Origin: Pelomicrobium sp036803785
Lineage (GTDB): Bacteria; Pseudomonadota; Gammaproteobacteria; Burkholderiales; UBA6910
Direction of reading: 5' to 3'
Assembly (NCBI RefSeq): GCF_036803785.1
Contig: NZ_DAIRTR010000175.1
Location: 1 to 5,208, forward strand
Length of the DNA: 5,208 nt
Part shown: positions 1 to 5,137 of the stretch, piece by piece
Layout of the letters: every line of letters begins with the position of its first letter
Numbering within the stretch: position 1 is the first letter of the stretch
The notes under the pieces: generated by a model
The model's database searches: none
Seen by the model: only the letters and a program-made list of their open reading frames with translations
Told to the model about the DNA's origin: nothing
Made by a program: the position numbers and the translations under genes

Positions 1-103
1 CAGCCAGGCCGGGTTGATCGATGGGTTCACCGTCCGGGACCTGGCCGGTCTCGAGCGGGTGAGCGGTGCCCGCCTTGAGGGCCGACCCCGGAGCCCGGTA
101 TAA
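1..103 (+). CDS. prmC: PrmC (HemK) release factor glutamine methyltransferase, C-terminal end only
   Basis: This is the last 33 codons of a gene cut by the window edge. The reading frame begins at base 2 and ends at TAA 101-103. PrmC methylates the glutamine of the GGQ motif in peptide release factors RF1 and RF2, using S-adenosylmethionine, in the cytoplasm. The visible tail reads GFTVRDLAGLERVSGAR. It matches the PrmC C-terminal pattern, in which a short strand leads into 'DLAG..R' and then a conserved Arg/Gly end. The catalytic NPPY motif lies upstream and cannot be seen. The tail after VSGAR (LEGRPRSPV) is slightly longer than I would expect. The position directly before a CGFS glutaredoxin gene supports the call, because prmC-grxD order is common in Betaproteobacteria. 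The identification rests on about 20 informative residues. Confidence 0.75.
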   Translation, partial: SQAGLIDGFTVRDLAGLERVSGARLEGRPRSPV

Positions 104-104
104 T
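75..104 (+). promoter_or_regulatory. Sigma-70 promoter of grxD, nested in the 3' end of prmC
   Basis: The -35 box is TTGAGG at 75-80 (4 of 6 consensus bases) and the -10 box is a perfect TATAAT at 99-104, with an 18-base spacer. Transcription would start near 111 and give a leader of roughly 58 bases before grxD. The -10 box contains the TAA stop codon of prmC (101-103). The sequence shifts from GC-rich to clearly AT-rich at about base 98, as expected for a real promoter in a GC-rich genome. No mapped start site is available, so this is a pattern match only. Confidence 0.65.
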
Positions 105-118
105 TTCTTAGCAAATTA
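101..118. repeat. Inverted repeat overlapping the grxD -10 box and start site
   Basis: TAATTT (101-106) and AAATTA (113-118) are perfect inverted repeats separated by six bases (CTTAGC). The element covers the second half of the -10 box and the expected transcription start, where a repressor would act. The arms are pure A/T, so chance is a serious alternative. It does not match a Fur box, and I could not fit it convincingly to an IscR site. Confidence 0.3.
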
Positions 119-154
119 GTAGGTTATTTCGATCGACGAATTCAAATCGCTTAT

Positions 155-162
155 AGAGAGGA
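155..162 (+). promoter_or_regulatory. Ribosome binding site that decides the grxD start
   Basis: AGAGAGGA lies directly against the ATG at 163 (no spacing) but six bases before the ATG at 169. The normal spacing for a Shine-Dalgarno site therefore favours the second ATG. The resulting protein start (MSVQEKIRQQV) also resembles the usual Grx4 N-terminus. Confidence 0.7.
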
Positions 163-168
163 ATGCAG

Positions 169-489
169 ATGAGCGTCCAGGAAAAGATCAGGCAACAGGT
201 CACCGGCCACAAGGTGGTGCTCTACATGAAAGGCACGCCCCAGTTCCCCCAGTGCGGCTTTTCCGCCAACGCGGTGAACCTCCTCAAGGCCTGTGGCGTC
301 ACCGACTTCTTCAGCGTGAACGTGCTGGAGGACCCGGAGATCCGCCAGGGCATCAAGGAGTACGCCCAGTGGCCCACTATTCCCCAGCTCTACGTGAACG
401 GAGAATTCGTGGGCGGCTCGGACATCATGACCGAGATGTACCAGCGCGGAGAGCTCCAGAAGCTGCTCGAGCGTGCCAAGGCGGCTTGA
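169..489 (+). CDS. grxD: Monothiol CGFS glutaredoxin (Grx4/GrxD family)
   Basis: The product is a cytoplasmic protein of 106 residues, the usual size of a single-domain Grx4. Family members bind a [2Fe-2S] cluster as a glutathione-ligated dimer, often together with BolA proteins, and pass it to target proteins. They are poor disulfide reductases. Visible signatures are Lys21 in MKGTP, the monothiol active site CGFS with Cys29, the glutathione-binding segment WPTIPQLYV (68-76) with the cis-proline at 72, and GGSD (82-85). An in-frame ATG at 163 would add two residues, but the ribosome binding site touches it, so 169 is preferred. The gene has its own promoter in the prmC end and a strong terminator just after its stop, so it probably forms a single-gene transcript, with some read-through from prmC possible. 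All key residues are present. Confidence 0.95.
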   Translation: MSVQEKIRQQVTGHKVVLYMKGTPQFPQCGFSANAVNLLKACGVTDFFSVNVLEDPEIRQGIKEYAQWPTIPQLYVNGEFVGGSDIMTEMYQRGELQKLLERAKAA

Positions 490-506
490 GCCGCTTTGCG
501 GTCTTC

Positions 507-546
507 CCCACAAAAAAGCCAGCCTTCCGGCTGGCTTTTTTGTGGG
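507..546. terminator. Strong intrinsic terminator after grxD, potentially bidirectional
   Basis: Arms 507-524 and 529-546 form a perfect 18-bp stem with a TTCC loop. The core GCCAGCC/GGCTGGC is flanked by six A on the left and six T on the right. Read on the + strand, the GC core followed by the T tract is a classic Rho-independent terminator for grxD, 17 bases after its stop codon. The A tract gives the same arrangement on the - strand. CCCAC/GTGGG outside the A/T tract extends the pairing. Confidence 0.93.
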
Positions 547-601
547 CCCATGCCGGGCATAGTCTCTCATCGTTCCCCGATCCCTCGACGCTGAATAGCC
601 C

Positions 602-1222
602 ATGGCCAACTGGATCACTGCTTTCCGTTTCGTTCTGCTTTTCGTACTCGTCGTCATGGTCTACGAGTTGTCGCCGCCCTGGCAGCTCCTGAACGCGCCG
701 CTCCTCGTGCTGATCTTCGCGCTCGACGGGATCGACGGTTACGTGGCACGCAAGCGCGGCGAGGAAAGTCTGTTCGGCTCCGTGTTCGACATCGCCGTCG
801 ATCGTGTGGTGGAGAATGTGTTATGGCTCGTGGCCGTGCATTTGGGCTTCGTTCCGGTATGGGTCGGGATCGTCTTCCTCGTCCGCGGCTTCCTGGTAGA
901 CGCGGTGCGTGCCCAGGGACTCCAGCGGGGCGAGACGCCGTTCGCCATGCTGCACACGGCCCTTGGGCGCTGGCTCGTGGCGGGACGCTTCATGCGTTTC
1001 GCCTACGGCGCGGCCAAGATGCTGGCTTTCGGCTGGATTCTGCTCATCCAACCCTGGCCGCAGGTGTTTCCCGAGCTGTGGGGGGCGCACGGCGCCCTGC
1101 TCCTCGACATCCAGGATGCCCTCGTGCTGATCGCCGTCCTCTTGTGCCTGGCCCGCGGCCTACCGGTGATCGCGGAGTTCGCCATCTCCGAACTGATCGC
1201 TCCGGCCCGGACGGTGCGCTGA
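602..1222 (+). CDS. CDP-alcohol phosphatidyltransferase family membrane protein
   Basis: The 206-residue protein is an integral membrane enzyme of the family that moves a phosphatidyl group from CDP-diacylglycerol (or a similar CDP-alcohol) to a hydroxyl acceptor. The complete catalytic signature D-x2-D-G-x2-A-R-x8-G-x3-D-x3-D is present: Asp42, Asp45, Gly46, Ala49, Arg50, Gly59, Asp63 and Asp67. The N-terminus (MANWITAFRFVLLF) resembles the first helix of PgsA-type enzymes. Further hydrophobic stretches lie near 32-41, 70-98, 138-150 and 166-184. Length is normal for the family. The acceptor (glycerol phosphate, inositol phosphate or other) cannot be read from the sequence. The ATG at 602 is the first start after an in-frame TAG at 596-598 and has no clear Shine-Dalgarno site. 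It lies 55 bases after the terminator, so it needs its own promoter, which I could not identify. The next gene begins directly after its stop codon. Confidence 0.9.
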   Translation: MANWITAFRFVLLFVLVVMVYELSPPWQLLNAPLLVLIFALDGIDGYVARKRGEESLFGSVFDIAVDRVVENVLWLVAVHLGFVPVWVGIVFLVRGFLVDAVRAQGLQRGETPFAMLHTALGRWLVAGRFMRFAYGAAKMLAFGWILLIQPWPQVFPELWGAHGALLLDIQDALVLIAVLLCLARGLPVIAEFAISELIAPARTVR

Positions 1223-1885
1223 GTGGCGGTGGCTCTGGTTCTGGTGGACGTGGATGGCACGCTCTTGCGCGTGGCCCACTCTGAGCCGCGCTTCGCCGCC
1301 CATCTGGTCGGACGCGGCTGCGTGGGGCCGCGTCAGCTTCTGGCCTACGCGGGGTTCGCCTTGCGCGGGTGGCGGCGCTATGGGTGGGAGCTCTTGCGCA
1401 AAAACAAAGCTTACCTGTGCGGGCTGCGGGCCGAGCATGTCGCCCGGCTGGGCGAGCGCTTCGTGGCCGAGCACCTGTTCCGCCATATACGTTCTGAATT
1501 GGTCGAGCGGCTGCGGGCCCATGCCGAACGGGGTGACCGCCTGGTGCTGCTCACGGGTACGCCCGATTTCCTCGCCTGGCCACTCGCTCGCCGCGTGGGC
1601 GTGCCGCGGGTGGTGGCCACCGTGTGCGCCACCGACGGAAGCGGACGCTACAGCGCTGCAGCGCCCCGGGTCCACCCCTACGGCGAAGAAAAGCGGGTGC
1701 TGGCCGAGCGCCTATGCGCGGCTCACGGAACGACCCTGGCGGAATGCGTGGCCTACGCCAACTCGGCATCCGATCTGCCGCTGCTCAAGGCCGTGGGTAC
1801 GCCTGTCGCCGTGGCGCCGGATACCGGCCTCACTGCGGCGGCGCGCCGCAGCGGCTGGAGGGTGATCGAGGGCCGTGCCCCTTAG
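1223..1885 (+). CDS. HAD-superfamily phosphatase (SerB/PgpC-like, subfamily IB type)
   Basis: The 220-residue cytoplasmic protein carries the HAD motifs in order. Motif I is DVDGTL, with nucleophile Asp9 and Asp11. A helical cap follows at about 20-95. Motif II is LLTGTPDFL with Thr111, motif III has Lys157 in GEEKR, and motif IV is NSASDLPLL with Asp184. The 'TGTPDFLAWPLA' and 'SDLPLL...PVAV.PD' segments resemble subfamily IB phosphatases, which include phosphoserine phosphatase and PgpC. In motif IV the first acidic residue, normally GD..., is Asn180 (codon AAC 1760-1762). The GTG start at 1223 follows the TGA of the preceding transferase with no gap, with GGACGG at 1209-1214 as a weak ribosome binding site, so translational coupling is likely. 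A GTG at 1229 is an alternative start. By context it may dephosphorylate the lipid made by the transferase. A general phosphomonoesterase role is equally open. Confidence 0.85.
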   Translation: MAVALVLVDVDGTLLRVAHSEPRFAAHLVGRGCVGPRQLLAYAGFALRGWRRYGWELLRKNKAYLCGLRAEHVARLGERFVAEHLFRHIRSELVERLRAHAERGDRLVLLTGTPDFLAWPLARRVGVPRVVATVCATDGSGRYSAAAPRVHPYGEEKRVLAERLCAAHGTTLAECVAYANSASDLPLLKAVGTPVAVAPDTGLTAAARRSGWRVIEGRAP

Positions 1886-1892
1886 GGCACGG
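1873..1892 (+). other. GC-rich hairpin spanning the phosphatase stop codon
   Basis: CCGTGCCC (1873-1880) and GGGCACGG (1885-1892) form a perfect 8-bp stem around the loop CTTA, with the TAG stop at 1883-1885 at its edge. There is no T tract after it, so it is not a typical intrinsic terminator. It could slow transcription, protect the 3' end of the mRNA or be chance. Confidence 0.4.
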
Positions 1893-1893
1893 A

Positions 1894-1922
1894 TTGTAAC
1901 CGCGCCGGCCCCGTGCTCAAAT
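1894..1922 (+). promoter_or_regulatory. Possible weak sigma-70 promoter of the two-component operon
   Basis: TTGTAA (1894-1899) and TCAAAT (1917-1922) each match four of six consensus bases and are separated by an ideal 17 bases. Transcription would begin near 1929, downstream of the GTG at 1913 and upstream of the ATG at 1958. The site lies immediately after the hairpin that ends the phosphatase gene. The match is modest. Confidence 0.3.
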
Positions 1923-1957
1923 GTTGCGGCGCTTTTGTCTTCGAGACCTGCCAGCCC

Positions 1958-3739
1958 ATGCCAGCGAGTCCCTTTGTCCCCCTGTCGCGCTGGGCCCGCT
2001 GCGCCTTGGGTCGCTCGTGGGAGCAGTTACACGATATCCTGGGGCACGCGAGCCTGAGCGCGCGCTATCTTTTGGTGTCCCTGTTGGCCGCGCTGGTGCC
2101 GCTGGCGGCTACGGTCGTCCTGTACGATCGTTACGCCGCCGATCTGGTGATTCGGCTGGCCGACCAGCGACTGGAGAGCCGGCTCACCGCCGCCGCGAGC
2201 AAGCTCGCCGATTTTCTGAGGACCAAGGTGTTCCAGCTGGAAACCCTTGCGGATTTTCCCGAGCTGGCGGCCATCGCGCACACCGACTTGCATCGGCTCG
2301 ACGAGCGCCTGCTCAACCTGCTGCGCTATGAGACCGATGCCCCAGACGTCTACGGTGTGCTGTTTTTCGACGAAGCGGGACGGATGCTGGCGGCGCTGCC
2401 TGGACACGGCGGATCCACCGAGGGCGCGCCCCCGTGGGGGGAGCGGGAGTTCTCCCTTGGGACGCTGCCCCGGGTGGAATTCCAGGGAACCGAGCTGATC
2501 GGTCCGCTGCTGCCGCAGGACGGGCGTCCCGGCTGGTTTCTCCTGCGCCGGCGCATCGGAACGGAACCGGTGAGCATCGCTCTCCAAGTTCGGCTCGCCT
2601 CGGTCACCGAACTGTTGACTGGTGCCGCGCTGGACGTCTACCGTCCGGTCCTGCACACCCCCGATGGACGCTTCTTCTCCGAGGTGGGGACCGAGCTGCG
2701 GGTCGCTGCCCCCCTCATTTCCGGTCCCGAGATCGCGCCGGGCTGGTTCCCGGCGATGCTGCGGGAGACGGCCGAGCTGCCCTCGCCCGGGGCTTCGGTG
2801 CGCTATGTCATGCTGGGCCTCGCGACCGCCTCCGCCGGCGCCCTGCTCGTGCTGTTCTTGCGCTTGGGCGCTCGCATGCGCCGGCGCATCGCGCCGCTGG
2901 TGGCCGGCGCGGAGTCGGTGGCCCGGGGCGAGCTGGCGATCCACGTGCCCGTGGAGGGTCGGGACGAGATCGCCACCCTGGCGCGGGCGCTAAACCGCAT
3001 GAGCGCCGAACTGCGGGCGCTGATCCGCACCCGGGTGGAAACCGAGAAGCGGGCGGCGCTGGGCGATATTGCCGCCAGCATCGCCCACGAGGTGCGCAAT
3101 CCCCTGGCCACCATCAAGACCAGCGTGCAGGCCCTCGGCGCGCGGGAAACCGATCCGGCGCGACGGGAGCTGGTGGAGCTCATCGTCGAGGAAATCGAGC
3201 GCATCAACGGTGTGATCCAGAGCCTACTCAGCTTCGCTCGCCCGAGCGAGCCGGAGAAAAGCGAGGTCACGGCAGGGGAGCTGCTACGCCGGGTGGCAGC
3301 GCTCGCCGGCTCCATGGCAGAGGAAGCCCGGGTCACCCTCTCCGTTTTGGGGGAACGGGACTTGCGCTTCCATTTGGACGTGGGCCAGGTGCAGCAGATC
3401 TTGGTGAACCTGGTGCTGAACGCCCTGCAGGCCATGCCCCGAGGGGGGACGCTCACCTTGCGTGCTTACCGGGACGGGCCCGTCGGCTGCCTGGCCGTGT
3501 CCGATACGGGGGTCGGCATCCCGCCGGAGCTTGTGGACAAAGTGGCCGAGCCGTTCTTCACCACCAAGCCCGGCGGCACCGGACTCGGGCTGGCCGTGTC
3601 GCGTCAGCTCGCCGAGATGAACGGAGGTCGTATCGAGATCGCGAGCGAGCCCGGCGCCGGCACCACGGTGACGGTGCGTCTTCCCCTGGCCACTACGGAA
3701 GTTACCCATGAAGACCGCGCCCCTGGTGCTCATCATTGA
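1958..3739 (+). CDS. Membrane sensor histidine kinase (NtrB/AtoS/ZraS-like core)
   Basis: The 593-residue protein is an inner-membrane sensor kinase that autophosphorylates on His and passes the phosphate to the regulator encoded next to it. From this start, a transmembrane helix lies at about 37-56. An outer sensory region of roughly 220 residues follows (57-282), then a second helix at 283-301, and a HAMP linker at about 302-355. The dimerization/phosphoacceptor domain has SIAHEVRNPL with His377. The ATPase domain has an N box with Asn488, a G1 box DTGVG (516-520), an F box EPFFTTK and a G2 box GTGLGL (540-545). All catalytic residues are intact. The sensory region has features of an extracellular Cache-type domain (long helix, then VYGVLFFDEAGRMLA near 131-145), but the ligand is unknown. 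An in-frame GTG at 1913 would add 15 residues, including a cysteine-rich start. The ATG is preferred, though neither has a strong ribosome binding site. Its stop overlaps the next gene by 32 bases. Confidence 0.92.
   Translation: MPASPFVPLSRWARCALGRSWEQLHDILGHASLSARYLLVSLLAALVPLAATVVLYDRYAADLVIRLADQRLESRLTAAASKLADFLRTKVFQLETLADFPELAAIAHTDLHRLDERLLNLLRYETDAPDVYGVLFFDEAGRMLAALPGHGGSTEGAPPWGEREFSLGTLPRVEFQGTELIGPLLPQDGRPGWFLLRRRIGTEPVSIALQVRLASVTELLTGAALDVYRPVLHTPDGRFFSEVGTELRVAAPLISGPEIAPGWFPAMLRETAELPSPGASVRYVMLGLATASAGALLVLFLRLGARMRRRIAPLVAGAESVARGELAIHVPVEGRDEIATLARALNRMSAELRALIRTRVETEKRAALGDIAASIAHEVRNPLATIKTSVQALGARETDPARRELVELIVEEIERINGVIQSLLSFARPSEPEKSEVTAGELLRRVAALAGSMAEEARVTLSVLGERDLRFHLDVGQVQQILVNLVLNALQAMPRGGTLTLRAYRDGPVGCLAVSDTGVGIPPELVDKVAEPFFTTKPGGTGLGLAVSRQLAEMNGGRIEIASEPGAGTTVTVRLPLATTEVTHEDRAPGAHH
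3697..3701 (+). promoter_or_regulatory. Ribosome binding site of the response regulator, inside the kinase gene
   Basis: GGAAG lies six bases before the ATG at 3708 and within the last codons of the kinase gene. It supports this start and independent or coupled initiation on the shared mRNA. Confidence 0.6.
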
Positions 3740-5060
3740 CGACGAGCGCAAGTTGGTGCGCTCCCTGGAGCTCGCCCTGAAGGGGGCTGGAATCGACGCC
3801 CGCGGGGCGTTTGACGGCGAGAGCGGCCTGAAGCTCGCCGCCGAAATCGATCCCGACGCGGTGCTCCTGGACTTGCGCTTGCCGCAGGTCTCGGGCATGG
3901 AGGTGCTGGCGGCCCTCAAGGCGACCCGGCCGGATCTGCCGGTCATCATGATCTCGGCCCACGGAGATACCCGGGCAGCCGTGCAATGCGTCAAGGCCGG
4001 CGCTTCCGACTATCTCACCAAACCCTTCGACTTGGACGAGCTGGTGCACCTGATCGAGTCCACCGTAGAGCGCCGGCGCGTGGCCGAAGAAGTGGCCTAC
4101 CGGCGCCGGTTGGGGACGAGCGAGGCGGTCATCGTCGGCGATCATCCTGCAACCCAGAGGCTGCGGGAGCAGGTGGCCCGGGTCGCGGCGAGCAGCGCGC
4201 GCACTATATTGTTGCTGGGTGCCTCCGGCACCGGCAAGGCGGTGGTGGCGCGGGCCATCCACCAGGAAAGCGAACGCCGCACGGGACCGTTCGTAGAGGT
4301 GAACTGCGCTTCCTTGCCCGAGCCGCTCCTGGAGGCGGAGCTCTTCGGCGCCGAAAAGGGCGCCTACACCGGTGCCCACCAGCGGCGGGTCGGGCTGGTC
4401 ACCCTGGCTGATAGGGGAACCCTGTTCCTCGATGAAATTGGCGAGCTGGCGCCGCCGCTGCAGGCGAAGCTCCTCGCTTTCCTGGAAAACCGCACCTATC
4501 GTCCTTTGGGGAGTGCCCGGGAGGCGGTGGCGGACGTACGGGTCGTGGCCGCCACCAATCGAGATCTGGCGGCGGAGGTGCGCGCGGGCCGATTCCGGGA
4601 GGACCTGTACTACCGGTTGAACGTGGTTCCTGTGGAGCTGCCGGCCCTCCAGGACCGGGGCGAGGACGTGTTCCTGCTCGCTTCCTATTTCGCCGAGCGT
4701 TTCGCCCGGGAGGAAGGGTGTGCCCCCGTCACCCTGGGGGAGGCGGCACGGAGGCTGTTCCGCGCCTATTCCTGGCCGGGAAACGTGCGGGAACTGCGCA
4801 ACCTGATGGAGCGGCTCACCATACTCCATCCGGGCCAGACCATCGAGCCCTTGCATCTGCCCCCGGAAATGAGGCCGTCTGAGCCCGAGCACCCGGCAGC
4901 GCCCCGGCGTGCCTTGCCGGAGCGCCTGGCGGCGGCCGAGCGCGAGCTCCTGTTGGAAGCTCTGGCTCGGGCTCGGGGCCAGAAGGGTCTCGCTGCCCAG
5001 TTGCTGGGCATCTCCCGCCACGCCCTCAAGCGGCGACTCAAGCGCCTCAAAGTGGGTTGA
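3708..5060 (+). CDS. Sigma-54-dependent response regulator (NtrC/AtoC/ZraR class)
   Basis: The 450-residue protein has three domains. The receiver (about 5-120) has Asp11, Asp12, phosphoacceptor Asp55 in LLDLRLP, Ser83 and Lys105. The AAA+ activator domain (about 140-385) carries Walker A GASGTGK (171-177), GAYTGA (218-223), Walker B TLFLDEIGEL with Asp242 and Glu243, Asn199 in VNCASLPE, the arginine-finger region FREDLYYRLN and sensor II WPGNVRELRN. The C-terminal Fis-type helix-turn-helix (about 408-448) contains GLAAQLLGISRHALKRRLKRL. It would bind enhancer DNA and remodel sigma-54 RNA polymerase when phosphorylated by the overlapping kinase. Two departures from consensus stand out. The common GESGTGKE is GASGTGKA, and GAFTGA has Tyr for Phe. 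A target promoter is not visible nearby, so the regulon is unknown. The length is normal for the class. Confidence 0.95.
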   Translation: MKTAPLVLIIDDERKLVRSLELALKGAGIDARGAFDGESGLKLAAEIDPDAVLLDLRLPQVSGMEVLAALKATRPDLPVIMISAHGDTRAAVQCVKAGASDYLTKPFDLDELVHLIESTVERRRVAEEVAYRRRLGTSEAVIVGDHPATQRLREQVARVAASSARTILLLGASGTGKAVVARAIHQESERRTGPFVEVNCASLPEPLLEAELFGAEKGAYTGAHQRRVGLVTLADRGTLFLDEIGELAPPLQAKLLAFLENRTYRPLGSAREAVADVRVVAATNRDLAAEVRAGRFREDLYYRLNVVPVELPALQDRGEDVFLLASYFAERFAREEGCAPVTLGEAARRLFRAYSWPGNVRELRNLMERLTILHPGQTIEPLHLPPEMRPSEPEHPAAPRRALPERLAAAERELLLEALARARGQKGLAAQLLGISRHALKRRLKRLKVG

Positions 5061-5073
5061 GCGCAAAGCGCTC
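5059..5073 (+). other. Small hairpin at the end of the response regulator gene
   Basis: GAGCGC (5059-5064) and GCGCTC (5068-5073) pair perfectly around AAA and include the last two bases of the TGA stop. No T tract follows, so it is at best a weak or Rho-assisted end of the operon. Confidence 0.4.
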
Positions 5074-5104
5074 GGCCGCACGCTCCGTCGAGCGGTTGGC
5101 GCTC

Positions 5105-5128
5105 GGCGGGCCCCGCCATCGTTCGATG
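5105..5128. repeat. Two adjacent short palindromes in the gene-free stretch before the intron
   Basis: GGCGG (5105-5109) pairs with CCGCC (5113-5117), and CATCG (5117-5121) mirrors CGATG (5124-5128) around TT. The pair lies ten bases from the intron end at 5138, on the 3'-exon side. I see no coding sequence between 5061 and 5137. Their role is unknown and chance is possible in such GC-rich DNA. Confidence 0.35.
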
Positions 5129-5137
5129 CAACAGATT

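Noticed and set aside
550..560. Small palindrome ATGCC/GGCAT after the terminator
   Set aside because: It has too short a loop to form a stable hairpin and no other support.
557..601. Promoter for the phosphatidyltransferase gene, with CATAGT at 558-563 as a -10 box
   Set aside because: No acceptable -35 box lies at 16-18 bases upstream. A promoter is expected here because of the preceding terminator, but I cannot point to it.
1913..1928. Possible sigma-54 promoter because of TTGC at 1924-1927
   Set aside because: The -24 half lacks the required GG at the right distance, so the essential GG/GC pair is not present.
1913..1957. GTG at 1913 as the kinase start
   Set aside because: It would add MLKCCGAFVFETCQP, an unlikely cysteine-rich lead. 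It has no good ribosome binding site and lies upstream of the start point of the possible promoter. It is kept as an alternative only.
2027..2944. A 305-codon open frame on the - strand opposite the kinase sensory region
   Set aside because: It is low-complexity, rich in Gln, Arg and Gly, with no motif or ribosome binding site. It is a shadow of the kinase gene.
3702..5081. A long open frame of 459 codons on the - strand opposite the response regulator
   Set aside because: It mirrors a gene with complete receiver, AAA+ and helix-turn-helix motifs. Its own translation has no recognizable domain and is explained by strong third-position GC bias.
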